NCBI GenBank assembly: GCA_009869945.1
Contig: WIXG01000412.1
Location: 1-61,572 of the forward strand
From: Mesaphorura yosii
Lineage: Eukaryota > Arthropoda > Collembola > Poduromorpha > Tullbergiidae
Length of the DNA: 61,572 nucleotides
Direction of reading: 5' to 3'
In this document: positions 13,201 to 27,001 of the stretch, piece by piece
Layout of the letters: every line of letters begins with the position of its first letter
Position numbering within the stretch: the stretch's first letter is position 1
Notes under the pieces: model-generated
What the model saw: only the letters and a program-made list of their open reading frames with translations
Told to the model about the DNA's origin: nothing
The model's database searches: none
Position numbers and translations under genes: made by a program

Positions 13201-16200
13201 AATCCTGGCTCTCATCTTGCAGTTCATTTATAAAGGAACATGTTGCGTGGAGGCACACTTGGTCAACGAATTTTGGCGTGCAGGAATGATGCTGCAGGTG
13301 AAAGGCATCTACGACAACCCAGACGCCATCAATGGAGTAGCCCGACCGATGCATGACGGCATGGAATTTCCATCAATTCAACAACTGGAAGCGTTAATGC
13401 CAATGCCTTGCACTCCTACTGAAAACAAGTTTAACCACCCGAGTCGCAGCTACAGTCCTGTCAGGTACGCCGCGATCCAATCGCCAGCTGACGCTGCCAC
13501 TCTTAGTTCGAACATGGAACTGAATACGCTTCCACTGCAACAATTTCTGCACGTCGATGACAGTGAGAAACAGAATCGGGCTCCCCAAAGAGAAGCTGAA
13601 GATCTTTCCTTGCCGACGCCCAAAGAAGAACAGCGTAATGAGAAAATGATGCTGAGCCAAGAGGAAATTGCTGACTTCGTCAAGTATCCGTCCGTCCTCG
13701 ATTTGGCAACGCATTTGGGCAAAGTATTCAGTGATTCTATTCAGAATGGTGAGTTATTCTAATTAATCGATCCAAGTGTTGTCAGATGTATTCCATATTG
13801 CATTGAAAACCATGTGATTGACACTTGACTTGCAGAAGCTAGAGTCAGCTCAAATCCAGCGAAGGCGACATCCACCAAAAGCAAGGGCTCGTCCAAATCC
13901 AAGTCAAGGGCGGTGCGCACTGCAAGTGCTGGAGATTTGATGACGGAGAAAGAAAAGGAACGAGAAAGGAAGGAGACTTTAATGCAAGCTATTGAGTTCG
14001 CCGTCAAGACCAAATCCATCAAGCAGGCGGTGGACATGTTTGAAGTGCCAAAATCGACCTTATCTTCCAATCTACGAAAGAAGGGACTGACACCACTCCG
14101 TGCCCCAATCAAACAAATGAAGAATGAAGGCTCCCCTTCGCCGATGCCCAACGTCAAGATGGAACCAAGAGAATACGACAATTCTCAGAATTCAGACTCT
14201 TCTTCGTTGATCAGCGCCAACATTATCGATGCAGTCTCCGAAACAATTGCCAAAGTTGCGGCTGGAAACTTTGAGCAGGACGCAGACCACGCCTGCACGC
14301 TGACAGTTCAGGCGATCCTTGACAATCGTGAGTCTACTTCTGCAGGCACTGCAGGTGGTTCCATTACCGGCGACTCTACTGAAGTGTCACCTTCAGAAGT
14401 CCACGCGAAGAGATCTCGACAAACTCGACCAAGAAAGAAGACGCACTACACACGACCACGTCGACGCAATCCACCACGCTCAAAGGTGTTGCCGATGGTG
14501 CTTCAACCGCATGCAGTAGAACCGCAGGGCCTCGCCCTCGAGTCAATGTCAGCTTCCCAAGACGAGGTGTCAACATCATGGTCATTGCCTTTGGTGAATA
14601 ATGTAATGGCCACCGACCCCACCGATTTGGACAGCTCGTGGAAAGAAACAACGGCCGGCACGCTGAACAAGACAAGCATCGGTTTCGGTGTCTGCATGAC
14701 CGGCGCCGGCATCGATACCAGCGACATTGCCGTTCCTGGCGTAAATGCAGTCACGCCCAAGTCAGTGAACCGACGCTCCACATCGACATGGTCCATCGTT
14801 ACACCAGGAACAGAGACGGAAGACGAGGAGGAACTTTTTCGCCGGCAAGTATTTGAGTACATTCAGGATTTCGCCCACATTCCAGCCAACAATCTGCAAG
14901 TCGAAGACAAGGATTTCCAGTTGACGATGCAGCGTCTTCAGAAGGCCGTGGAACAGGAGCAAGGTCAGAGTCAGACACTTCAAAAGGCGGAAGGCGGCGA
15001 GGGAAAAGATAATAGCAGTCCGAGCTTCACCTGCACTTCAACTCCGCCATCATAATCAAGCACAGCACCTAGGCGGAGAAAATTCAGAAAATTATGTCTT
15101 ACAGAATGAGCAGCATAATACATATCTATCAAATTCTAATTAGCAAGATCCGTAGTTCGTAATACAAAATCATGTCTGTAACTCCATATTCCTATGTCCT
15201 TAGATTAGTTAAGTTAAATCAATCTACTCTTACGTATTCTAGGTTGATGTGTATTTAGAATTTTAGCTTTAGTTGTATCCTACTTCTATGTTATGTTGGT
15301 ATTTCGCTTGCTTTAGTAAATACCAAATCCTTTACTTTTATGTGCTGCCGTCGAGAAATTCGAGGATTCGACCAATAATTCAATTTACTGTAAACTTTTT
15401 CATCTGGCTGCTCTGCTTCGAATTAGTCGGAGAATCCATTTCACCAGTCTCTAGCGTAAGTTTTAGCTCGTCAGCTTTTAGTCGTAAGAACCTCAGATTC
15501 TTTGGATTTACTCGCACAGGTCTTAGCAGCAACCCTGAAATCGAAATTGGTTTGAAGTTTTTGCGTTTTTCTCGTAAGAAAGTGGATTAACAATTTAAGA
15601 AAAGGATTTTCGTCTCCCGTCTGCTTTCCCCTTCCTTCTTTGGGTTGGGTCGAGTTGCTTAATTCTGTTGGCAGGAGTGCAGTGGAAGTGGCAGGCCGTC
15701 GGATTAGAGACAGTCGGGAATCTTTTTTCTTTAATGATATTTTCTGTTTCCTCATCTCGTCGGTCGTCTCAGGCTCAGGCTAGGCTCTGCTGTACGGTAG
15801 ATCCACGACTCGTACGCGTACGTTAGAATTTCCTACTTGTAATGTAATCAGTTTACCTTACCTTACCTCGCTGGAGTTATCTTTGCATTGCAATGCATGT
15901 GGACTCAGCCGACTTGGAGTTGGACTTTGGTCTAGGCTTGATTCAATTTGTGCAGGGATTTGCTGGTTTTCCACTAATCTTGGAAGCCGGCTTGCCGCCT
16001 TCCTTAAATTCACTGCCACTGCGCCCTTGACTGGCAGAATCTTCGAATTCTGCTTCAGCTTTGGCTGGAAAATTGCCGCAGTGCAGAATCGTGAATCTTT
16101 CTTCGTGAAACGAATTTACTTGACTTATTTGAGTGGCTTGACGTTTTGAGACCTGAAATGATGACCGGCTGGGCTGAAAGATAATAATTGTGATCGCTGA

Positions 16201-19200
16201 TGATCGGATGAAAATGAAGTGGTTGAAACTGTTTTGTTATTGCCGAGTTTCTGAAAAACTGGAAAGTGAAAAGGCTCCGAAAGTATTCAATTTCTTTTCC
16301 GTCGATTCGCTGCTCTCGGCTCCTGCTGAAGATTTTCTATTTCCTGTTGCTGACGTCAAGCAGCAGGTAGACGAGATAAGAAAGTTGTGGATGTTGTGAT
16401 GCCGGGTGCCGAGTTTTATCTCCAAATTCGAGTTTTGCTTTTGACTGGGAATTGACACATTTTTGATTAGTTTATTAAATTAATTCAATTTTAAGACCGA
16501 CTCCCAGCCCAGCTGCAGAATTCTAAAGACCGGAAGAACGGGAGAGTCTTTTGTTTATGATTTTGACGAAGACCACAACAATAAGCGGCGAGATGAAGAA
16601 ACATGTCAAAATGTTGGTAAGTTGGTCCTTGGTGGTGAGATTGAAAGGAAGAGGAAGGAGAAGGAAGGCAAGCCGACGGGGAACAGAAATTAAGAGATTA
16701 CATTCTACATTCTACTGATTCCAGGAGGCGACGGTGAAGATGAAGATGTGGACGTTGTGCCAATGTCCGTAAGATGAAGGGAAGGAAGATAAGAACCGAG
16801 AATTGAAGATGAAAATTGAGGAGTGGATCCTCGAGTGTGTTTTAGTAGAATTTCAAACCCTGGCTGAGTTTTGTAGATATGGCGATTTGGGGCATTTTCA
16901 CACGTCTTGGACATTTGAGTCGTTAACAGACACCGCACTTTTTCTTATTACTGATATGATAAGCCATTGTACTCGGAAATAAGGCTGTTGTTTCTGCGCT
17001 CGCCAAATCACAGTTGATTTTCATAGTTTTACAGTCGATTCTTTTGTCTGTTTGCAGGTAAATCAATCCCAATTCATTGCATAGTGGAAGTTTTGAGTGC
17101 GGGCACGGATTCTGGCAAGAATGGACTCCTGATCAACAATAACAACAATTGGGACTTCGGCAAGCATAACAAGAGCAAGGAACAATCAACGTTGACACTA
17201 GTTTCCGGCACTTCGGGGCAGGATGCAAATTCCGGTGAGTCGGGGGCGAAGTCAAATGCAAGTGAATCCAATCTCACTCCGGACGAAGACGAAGACAAAG
17301 TCAAAGGTGAACATGGCGATGGTGACCATTCTGGTGGCTCCGATGAAGATTCACGAGAGCACGAGCAAGCTGCAGACGATCATGATTTCAATTCCAAGTC
17401 ACCCTCGCACGCCAAGCTGAGCTTTGTCACCGAAGTGGACGATTTTGTAATCATTCCAAGCCATACTCGATTCCACGACGTTGTCGCCACCGTTCTCGCC
17501 CTGCTCGGCTACACACAAGCGTCCATTCGCCGAGCCAGCGGCACAATCTCCCTCCGAAACTGGAAACCGTTGTATTTGCACCAAGTCTGCGAGCCCGGCG
17601 ACGAAGACAAAACGGTCGGCGACATTTTCAACGATCTGACGCATCACGCAGTGCTTCGGATTCAGATTCAGGATCAAAGGTGAGAAAGTTGAATGCTTAC
17701 TTACGGCAGCGTAGACGGCTATTTATCAGGATCATGATTACGATTATGAAACTAATCTGTCGAGTAATATGTATAATGCATAAAAGGGTTCAGGCCAGAT
17801 TTCTAATCCACTGTACAAATAATCCCGTAATTTGTAATTTGTATCGTGAAAAGGTCAAAAGGGGGAAATCTCACCGCTGCAGCCGCTGCTGCTGCAGGAG
17901 TCAACTCAACGCGAATGATGGGTATGGGCACGGGATCACCAGAGGATTTAAAAGAGAAACTGCTTCGACTTCTGCTGCGACAATCTTCTTCGGCTGTAGG
18001 GAGAAAGGATTATGCTAATGCTCAGTCGCAGTCTCATGCTCATGCTAATGAAGACGCGGACGCAGATGCAGATGCGGACGCCGATGTAGATGCATCAGGA
18101 GCAGATGAGGTGAGTAGGCAATTAGTTAATTATGAATAAAATGCGAGAAGGGAAGGGCAAAGGCACATGCAAATGCAAAGACGCGTAAGCGTATGCGTGA
18201 GGAGATGCGATGAAATCATCTGTAAAAGGATTACGTTCATAAACGGCCCGTTTTGTTCACGTTCCCTGTTCACAGGATTTGGAAAAGGATGAATTTTAAA
18301 ATATGGAATTAATTTTTACGAAATAACGTAACGAAATTGAAGTGATTAGAAATTCAGATAGAAAATATTCAAAGGGATTTTAAAATTTCTCGAGAATCAT
18401 CTTTACCGTGTCGTGCCGTGCCTTGCAGGAAGTACAAAAGGGTTGTTGAGTTGGGGCTGCAATAACAATCACAATCACGTAATAAACAGCCCGGATGAAA
18501 TCTTGTCTCTTGTGCTCGCTCAGGCGCTCGGCTTGGTTCAGCTCTTTGAGAAATATGATACGGTAGAGCCAGGGTTGAGTTGTTCCAAATAAAACTGCAC
18601 AAAGGAGGAGGCAGGGGATTACGGATGAGGCAAGTCGCGAGATCTACGGATGAATGAGTAAAATGATATCATCATCGTCTGCAAAGAGATGAATATTGAA
18701 TATAATTTGCGATTCAGGCATAGCAAAGGGTTATGTTATGATTCCTGATGTGATGAGACCATGATTTCAAGTTTGATGAGGAGAAAAGGATTAAAAAATG
18801 AAACTTACCCACGCCAAGCTCCGACAAATAGTGGATCGTGTCATGTGTTTGAAGATGTATTCTACTGATTCAGTGAATTAAGTGATTTTTGCACTGCTGA
18901 GATTAAAATATGGGAATCTCAGGTGAAAAGGTTCCAAACACGAAACACATGCACGAAAGACGAAAATTCGGAGAAAACTGGATTCAAGGTCGGTGATCTG
19001 CTCGAAAATTGGATTATTTTCCAAATTAAATGAAGCATGCTCGTTAATTGTGTTTGCATCGCATCGAATTTATTAATTTATGCTCCGTCGCATCAATTTC
19101 GTCGTTTTCTCGTGATCTTTGCCTACTGCTTGCTTTCTTGCTTGGAAGCTTAATCTTTCTTTCACGGCCTCGGATTTAATCCTGTCAATTTAAACCCTTT

Positions 19201-22200
19201 CTAAAAACTCGACTCGTCTCAAACTCAGGCTGGGCGCAAGCAAACAGCAAGATCGCAGCTTCGCAGCAGAATTGAATAAAATTCGAATTTGAGTATTTAA
19301 AGCAAAACTTTTCAAGTGCCAAGTGCTTGATGTCTATTTTTGTTCCTGTTTAGTGTTTTGTTGTTCCTCATTTTAATCTCTCTTGAGACTTTGCGTACGC
19401 GTCTGCTCTCATCTCGGCTGCAGTGCCTGCTCTTCTTTCTAATTCATAATTCTCTCTTCATGATAATGATAATAATTTTTAATCTGGCCCGTTCTCGTCG
19501 TCAGTCGTCGTTGCTCATCGTTTGTATTTACTAATTTGTACAATACGCAATGCAAAAAGAATTCAATTTAATCCTTTTCCTCGCCCTGTGCCTTGCTTGC
19601 GTTTGATAAGAATTCTTCCCCTTACCTTTTGCTTTTGCATTAATGCAGCAGAGATGATGATAATGATTCATAAGCTGCTCAAAAGAGGAAATTAAAGACT
19701 CCAAATCTTTTGGGAGCATTTGGGAGATGAAAACAGTGAGTGAGCAGCCAAGCAGTTTCATTTCCTTTGTCGAGTTCGTATCGTAATGGATACTTTACTC
19801 GGTTCTTCAGGGATGAAGACTCTTGAGCCGAGATCGTTGTGCTCAGAATAGAAACGATTGTCAGCAGGTCGTCTTTATACGGGGATTGGCCAATTTAACC
19901 AGAAAAATGCTCAAAGATCACTGATGATTTGCATCTTGATTCTTGCATCAAGCATCTTATTAGCGATAAGCTGATTATGAGTTACGAGAAGCAAAAGCAA
20001 AGCCGTTTGAGACTCCAGTTCAAACGTTTTGCTGCACGCGGGCGTATGCGCCCTTGCCAAAATTCAGGCTGTGGCTGTGGCTGTGTTTCTAATTTCGTGC
20101 TTTCTTTTCTCTGCTCTTGTCGCAGGTCGCCCCTGCCACGCCATCACAACACGCCAAAGACGAGGCCGCTGCGGCTGCTCCTCCCTGGCTCCTCGAAGAC
20201 GTCAACCGCCGCTTCGACTTATGGTACGCCTCTCAGCATCAGCACACCATCGCGGGGCTCGTGCATTCGCTTCTCCAGCAAGAATGCCAAGGACGGCTGG
20301 CACAGCAGCAGGACAGATCAGCATCGGCATCGGCACATTTATCTGAATCGAGCAATGAATCGTTGCACAATGACACTCATCATGGCAATGGCAATCACAC
20401 TCACCGTAAGCGACGGTCATCTTCATCGTCGTGGTCATCTGAGCGAGAACGGGAACGGGAACGAGATCGGGACGACGACGGCGACGGTGTTCGTGCACGT
20501 GATAAAGAAACGCGTCAGCCACGCGACCAATCTTCCCCAGCGAAACACGGCCACGGCACTGCCACAAATGGCATTGGCAATGGCAGTGGTACTTTGTTAA
20601 ATGGGCCTCTTCATCAGGCAGCAGCGTCATTAGCAGACAAGCATTCCTCGTTAGTCGATACGCAAGATAAGAGTAAGGAGCTGCTGTCAGGAGAGAATTC
20701 GTCAGCGTCCACAATTTACCGAAACAGTTTGCAAGCCATCGCTGCTGCTCGGCAAGGAATCCCGTCGCCGTCGTCGCTTCCGGCAACGCTACCGCACGAG
20801 GATCACAGCCCCGGCACCAAAATGGGGCTGCCACTAACAATGCAGGACATCATCAACCATCGCCAGTCGCAGTCGTCGCAAGTTACCCCGACTGCCACGC
20901 CAAACTTCTTTCTGGACGAGTGTACCAATGAATTGCTGGCAGCAGCAGCAGTAGCGGCGGCTGCGGCTGCAACGGGAGGACGTCCTCACGGACACCACGG
21001 CGGACCGGACGCGGGGCTGAATCACGATTTCCTTCGTCGTGGAGGCTCGGGCCCGCCTGATTCCTCCTTTTCCATGCATCGCCAACATCAGCATCCCGTC
21101 TTTCATAACTTTGCGTCACAAAAGACACGAATGCGCACCAGCTTCGACCCGGAAATGGAACTACCCAAGCTTCAAGCCTGGTTCCAGGAAAATCCACATC
21201 CGTCCAGGCAACAGGTAATTCATAAGGGTGGAAGATGCACTTCGCGTGATCGTCGGAAGTCTCATAATTTTAGAGTCTCATATTACCCCTTTACCTTTCT
21301 CCTTTGCTTTGTGTAGATTCAGCAATACGTCCGTGAACTGAATCTGCTCGACTGCCGCAAAGATCGCAAACCACTCGACGTCAATAACGTCATTTACTGG
21401 TTTAAGAATGCACGTGCCGCACAAAAGCGGAATGAGATGAGGTACAACGGGTTGGGCACGATCCAGGGAACTGGCGCGAGTGGCGGTGCTGGAGCTGCCG
21501 CACGCCAACACCAACGTTCGCCGTTGCTGTCTCCGTTCTCGTCGTCGATGGCAGCCGCTGCCGCATTCCAACAGCAGCAGCAGCAGCACGGGTCGCCAAA
21601 CGACATGTTACGCAGGCACTACTTGGATCCTCGCGACGGTGGCGACGAAGATTGCTCGGAAGAGGAAGAAGATTTCTTACAGCAGCAAAACACACACAAT
21701 CGAAGCACAAGTCCACTATCAAAGCGGGAGCAAATCAAAGAAGAATACAATGAGGGCTCCGTGCCTGTGAAGGTCGAATTAAGTGAAGGGCTCGCTGTCG
21801 TAAGCTCGAATGAGCGCCTCACAAATGGTAAGCGCTCCGAGTCTGAACCGTCACCCGGCGCTGGCGAGCCAAAAGATTTAACCAACGACAAAACAAGCAC
21901 ACGTACCAAAGATCGTGACCGTCGCCGCACTTCGTCCACTTCTGCTGTCGACCCTCTCGACGATGACCGCGCCAGCAATCTGAGCACGAGCAACTCGCCC
22001 ACCGCTTCGTTCTCACCACGCAGTTGTTCGCCAGTCTCGCCTGGGCGGCAGTATTTGTACGGGCGCGATCGTGACGACCCGCTGCCGAATTCCTCCATGT
22101 CGCCACCCGCCTCCGCGTCTGCAGCTGCGGCTGCTGCAGCAGCAGCGATGCTGAACCGTTTCCATCCCTTCTTCGACCATCCCTCGTTTCTCGCGTATCA

Positions 22201-23116
22201 CCGACATTTGAATTCACTCCACTTTGGCACTGGCGGTGGTGCCGGTGGTGGTTTGGGTTCGGGGAGTCCGCTGGAAAACGGACCGGCACAAGCACAGGCC
22301 GCGGCGTACGAGCAGGCTGTTGCCGCCATGGCGTTGGCACAGCGTAACGGGAAGAGTCAGCCTCCCGGTTCGAGTATTTTTGACCGACGCCCAGGCGGTG
22401 GCCCAGAACGTGAACGAGGGAACCCAGTCGATATGTTTCACGATCTCCCGCACAACCTTCTGGGAAATTTGAGATCTCCGACGATGACACGACATAATCC
22501 GTACGCCAATTTATTTGGACATCCGCCCACATCCGCGTCGGGTGGAGGGTCACCTCCGCTGCCAGCGCATGGCGGCGGCGCCCAGTCGATCAGATCCTCT
22601 CTGATTTCTCCGCCCGGCCGTTTGGGAGTCTCAGGGCCTAGCGCCGAGTTGATCTCGTCCATCATCAACTCCAGCGCACGACACGGGCATGGGCATGGAC
22701 AAGGGCACGAAGTCAGCCACCCCAACCACATTCTTGGACTTCCCCACCCTCACCAGCAGCAGAGCCCAGGAACAGGCGGCGGGGGCGTCGGCGGCGTTGC
22801 AGGGTCACATCAGCAGCACCACGGACACGGTCATCATCACTCGCGCACGAGCCCAACTCTCGCACTCTCCTCCGCAGCGCTCGACGAACGCCGGAAGCGA
22901 AATCGCACCTTCATCGACCCGGTGACGGAAGTTCCTCGTCTCGAGCAGTGGTTCACGCTCAACACGCACCCCAGCCACAATCTGATCCTCAAGTACACGG
23001 ATGAACTCAATCGCATGCCGTACCGCCAAAAGTTTCCGCGGTTGGAACCGAAAAACGTGCAGTTTTGGTTCAAAAATCGGCGCGCCAAGTGCAAGCGACT
23101 CAAAATGACAATGTAA
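4229..23116 (+). CDS. dve: defective proventriculus (dve), CMP domain plus two atypical homeodomains
   Basis: Six coding exons: 4229-4432, 7324-7630, 17058-17679, 17854-18109, 20126-21214, 21317-23116. They join in frame to 1425 residues. Exon 1 starts MDFQSAMETFAEAWVAANS. Exon 2 is Pro/Ser-rich and fits by phase on both sides. Exon 3 carries the SATB/dve CMP (compass) domain, about residues 293-378 (DDFVIIPSHTRFHDVVATVL), preceded by IPIHCIVEVLSAG. Exon 4 has PEDLKEKLLRLLLR and an Asp/Ala run. Homeodomain 1 (about 797-868; KTRMRTSF ... VIYWFKNARAAQKR) is split by the 21215-21316 intron. Homeodomain 2 (about 1351-1422; RKRNRTFIDP ... VQFWFKNRRAKCKR) ends three residues before the stop. Dve is a nuclear DNA-binding regulator of gut, wing and photoreceptor fates in flies. 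The weakest junction is the exon 4 acceptor at 17852-17853, which has a purine-rich upstream tract. Long Ala, Gln, His and Gly runs fit the family. Confidence 0.9.
4433..7323 (+). other. dve intron 1
   Basis: The intron has donor ATG|GTAAGT and acceptor CTTCCAG|GAT. No embedded gene is recognised. The open frame at 6511-7068 has no domain and an arbitrary composition. Simple CAGC repeats lie near 6660. Confidence 0.55.
7631..12721 (+). other. dve intron 2, part upstream of the nested BTB-psq gene
   Basis: The donor TTTAG|GTAAGC follows exon 2. The rest is AT-rich non-coding DNA with clusters of CCACGCC and AAGCCAAGCC words (for example 9690 and 11016). It must include the promoter of the nested gene, since that coding sequence starts at 12722, but I cannot locate it. 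Confidence 0.45.
12722..15055 (+). CDS. BTB/POZ plus pipsqueak helix-turn-helix transcription factor (BTB-psq)
   Basis: There are two coding exons: 12722-13748 (donor G|GTGAGT) and 13836-15055 (acceptor TTGCAG|AAGC). Together they give 748 residues. The TTK-type BTB domain spans about residues 98-195, with the family signatures LTDIVLVCEATEFPTHRLLL, SPYFANMF and MLQVKGI. It normally mediates dimerisation and corepressor contact. The psq-type helix-turn-helix follows at about 378-428 (ETLMQAIEFAVKTKS, KSTLSSNLRKKGL). The C-terminal half is Ser/Thr- and acid-rich, without another recognised domain. It is presumably a nuclear DNA-binding regulator of the pipsqueak/bab/ribbon class; I cannot assign a specific ortholog. 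The whole gene sits inside dve intron 2 on the same strand, so dve pre-mRNA must splice across it. Confidence 0.85.
15056..17057 (+). other. dve intron 2, part downstream of the nested gene
   Basis: This holds the 3' UTR of the BTB-psq gene and AT-rich DNA up to the acceptor TTTGCAG|GTAAATC at 17057/17058. No further coding exon is recognised. Confidence 0.45.
18110..20125 (+). other. dve intron 4
   Basis: The intron runs from GAG|GTGAGT at 18110 to GTCGCAG|GTC at 20125, with phase 0 on both sides. No embedded gene is seen. Confidence 0.6.
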
Positions 23117-23371
23117 TATTTACGCGATGCGATGCGACGAGTTTTGTCAAATGAGTTGGCGTTAGTTAGTAGGTCAACGTTTCAGTGAATTTTGTGACTT
23201 CATGGTAATTTAGTCTTTTACGGGGTTAATTCGTCAATTTATTATTGGCTAATTGACGAAATCCCAGAACTTTAGAGTTTTAATTAGCTTCATGTGTGAT
23301 TGCGTGCTGTACTGGCTTTTATGGTCTTATCAGTATTTTCATGTGTTTACTGTACTGTATTGGGCGCGTGT

Positions 23372-23381
23372 AATAAATAAA
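23372..23381 (+). promoter_or_regulatory. Overlapping poly(A) signals of dve
   Basis: Two overlapping AATAAA hexamers lie about 255 bp after the dve stop codon, a normal position for the 3' end of the transcript. Confidence 0.6.
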
Positions 23382-26300
23382 AAAGCATGTCTCAATTTTG
23401 AATCTGAATTCTGAACTGCGAATGCGACTGCCGCCAGCTATCGAGTCGAGTCGACGACGTCAAGTCAAAGGATCATTTTTAATATAAGAAGTACGCTTGG
23501 AATCTTCTTTTCATGATCTTCTCTTCGTTTTTGCATTTTTCGTCTTTTAACTTTCTCTGAGCTCCAAAATGATCTTTGTCGCGGATCGTTTGAGTTTAAA
23601 TGCTAAATGCCCAAGTCGGCTTCTCGTCATCGTATTAATTGGACAAATCCTTGGAAAATGATCTCAGAAACTTTTGCATATTAAAAACTCGTCGAGTTGA
23701 GCTTCGTTTTCCGGGCCGAGCAGGCCCAGAAGTCATACAACAACAAAGCATAACCTTAAGCGTAAGCGCAAAAGTAGAAAAAGATCAGAAGATCATTTAA
23801 ATCCTTTGCATTGCTCCTTGACAAGCGTTTTGCGTCGCGTTTTTCATTTCCTTTTCCGTGTAATTCGTGAACGCACGTGCTCTCATTTTTAAGCGGTGAC
23901 TCCAGCAAAAGATTACAAAAAATGAATATTAAATGCCAAATGCTCACCGTACAAAATTCTAAACGCTGAGTAGTAAGCCGATTTACTGGGAAAAGTTGAA
24001 CTTTCCCCGCAGAGAAAGTCTTTGACATTTTTTCCGGGTTTTTAGTTCGTGTGTGGTGGGATTAGAATTCCCGACGGGAGAAAGTTCACGAATTTGCCTC
24101 CGTGTTTCAACCCCAAAATTCAACCCTTGACATTAGAATTAAGAAATTGATGCAAAAATCCTTGATTTTGGGCGCGCTCGATTAAAAATGGTGTAATTAA
24201 GGCCAACTCGCAAGAGAGCCACAGAAATGTTGCAAAGTAGCAAGTTGGCGAGTCGAGCAATTGGCTTTATCTCAGCCACCACGCTCTTTTTACTGTCCCT
24301 CGCATTATCTGGAAAAGACCTAAATTGTCCCAGCACTTTTAACGCACGGGTAACGAGTCTTGTGAGTATTTAGAGCGACTTATCTCCGCCTGAGCCTTCA
24401 ACTCGGACAAGAATTATGACACCGCGTGAATGAATCTTATTAAGAGATACGCAGCGCAGAGAATTTTTTAAGACCCGCGCTGCCGTCGCGGCGCGGCCAA
24501 AGCACAGCAGAGTAAAGTCTTTAACTGAATTAAGTAACACCTCATCATCATCTTCTTCATCTTCTGCACACCGCGCCGCACGCAAAGACAGGATGGTATT
24601 TAAGTATAAAATATTCTCGTCATGTAAAAAAGTATTTAAGAGCGTGTTCGAGTGCTGGTGGAGGAGAAAGAAAGTTAGCTGACTTTCCCCTTGATACGAT
24701 GCCTGGCTTGGCTTGGCTCGGCTTGGCTCGGCTTGGGTGAAGGCAGGCAGGCAGACAGCAAAAAATCGTCTTTTTCTCATAATAATAAGAAATAACTCAA
24801 AAAGATAAAGTCAAATCATTGCATCCAGCTAAATATATTGCTTTCTTTGCTCCGCACGAGGAAAAAATGGAAATGTGTGAGATAATACTTTATTAACGGA
24901 CCTCGGCAGAAGAAACGCTGCCAGTGTCTCTGCCTTTGCTTAAATGGGTTCTTAAAAACGCGCCGTGTAATTTAAAAGAAAATAAGAAAGACATAAAAAT
25001 ATGAAAGATAAGTCGACTCAGGCTCGAGAGAGGCTCGAGACTCGGGATCATGGAAATGGGAACACACTTGACTTGAGTTGACTTATCTCGAAGCTCCTGT
25101 TGGCTGGCTCCTGTGACATGACATGAATCCTTGCCTCTGCCTTTGTCGTGCCTGGCCTAGCCCTGAATCCAAGGATTCAATTTTCCCAGCGTGATGCTTG
25201 TTAACAGCGCTGTCGGATGAATTTTTCCGTAGTCTTCTGCTTCTTCTGCTTCTGCTTTCACCCTTCATAAAAATCTGTCTCTTGAGACTCGCAACTCGGT
25301 AGTCGCCCGCTTGCCGTGCGTGGAGATTTGAGGAGATATTTTTTCTCATCTCGACAACTGCCTGCCATCATCGTAATAATGTTAAGTCTTGTTTAGTGTT
25401 TATTACAATTGCCTCCTTCGCGTTGTGCTGCGCTGCCTCAACCCGTAACCTCAACCCCGCACCACGCCGTGTGTGTGCTCATAATTCTCCAATAAATTTC
25501 CCGTAATCATCTTCTCATGGCACAGATTCGGAGGCCACTTGCGAAAGTCACGGCGGGATGATAAATATAATGGCAATAATAATCATCATCATTTTTCATC
25601 CCACAGTACGGCACAGCCGAAAGCCGAAGAAGCAGTGCAGCCAGGCCAGGCAATTTGATTCCCATATCTTTTAATAACTAAACTTCATCTTTGCTCGTTG
25701 TCGTTGTCGTTGCTGCTGCTGCTGCTTTATGGCCGTATTAAGGATGAAAATGATCTCCACCGGGGCGCGCGTCCCATCACAGCTTCAGCATTTACTGTTG
25801 ACGCTGGCTGAAGAGGAAAGGAGAGCAATAGGCGAAGATGAACATTTTTAATAAATTAATGCACCTTCAAAGGCAAGGAGCTCGTACGTTTCCGAGTATT
25901 GCGAGTTTCCGCAATGACTGCTTTTAATTATGGTAATGGCCGAGCGGCGGCACGCAGCAAGCTAGCAGGGCTCTCGAGCCTTGTGCTTGTGGTCCAAGTA
26001 AATTAACGAGCATTTGATTCGAGGCCTCAACCACGACCACGGCTACTTGAAAAGGAACCCAAGCTCAATGCACGAAAGATAAAACGATCCATCGCTAAGT
26101 AGTTATTCTGTTATTAATTATGAAAGTAATTACCGAAATTCTAAGTAATTCCAAGTGCCCTACACGGAAGTATGAGTTCGGAATTCTGAAGCTCAATTCC
26201 GAAGTAAAAAAATTTCTTCATCATCTTCATTACATCTTTTGATTCTTTGCAGTATCGCAGTGTAAAGCAGTGCTTTTGCGTGCCCATTTCCAGTTATTAT

Positions 26301-27001
26301 GTGGCTGTGGCTTTTATCTTCTTGAGATCAGATTCAGGTAGTTAATTAGTTAATAGCTTCTTGCTTTGCCTTGCCTTGACTCTTCACTTCACTTGTGCTA
26401 CTTGAGTTGAATTGCGTTCCTGTTGCTGATCGGATGGCGATGGGAATCCTAAATTACTGCATGCTTAACTCTTGACTTGAACGAAAACTGGAAATTGTTA
26501 CTTAACTTGTGGTTTATGCAATGAGAATTATTAATTAATTAAGCATCAACACGCATGTAAGCCAGAAATTCCCGTGCAGCATGAATCACAGGAAATGCAG
26601 AACAACTTTCGATTCTGATATATTTACGTACGGCGCGCCTACGGCAGTGGCCGCTGTGAATAGCCAATCTAATTCAAGTCAAATCAACTTCCTTAAAGAG
26701 TTGATTATGCTTATTCTCGTCGCACCGTTGCCTGTTTCAGCTGACAAAAGAATTGGCGACTGACGATTGATCGAGAATGTTCTCTTGACCAATTGAGCAA
26801 CAAAACAAATGCAGCAGCAAAACTGGTTCTCATTCTCGGAGCCAAGTCGAAAAATCTTTATTCTGCGCACGTGGAAAATATGGCATCAAAATGAGAATAA
26901 TGTTAACGGTAAAGATAAATAGCTGAAGATCGTTCCAGTGACTTGTGGTTATGGCTGAGCACAATAATTTAGGAACTCGGAGATTCTGGCGACGACTCTG
27001 A
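23382..27001. other. Gene-free intergenic stretch
   Basis: I find no exon with recognisable protein similarity on either strand. There are short simple repeats, such as alternating GGCTTGGCTTGGCTCGG near 24700 and GTTGTCGTTGCTGCTGCTG near 25700. The region lies just 3' of dve and could hold enhancers, but nothing in the sequence proves this. Confidence 0.45.

Noticed and set aside
20202..22553. Several long minus-strand frames (up to 244 codons) opposite dve
   Set aside because: They are antisense shadows of GC-rich low-complexity homeobox exons; the plus frame carries homeodomains.
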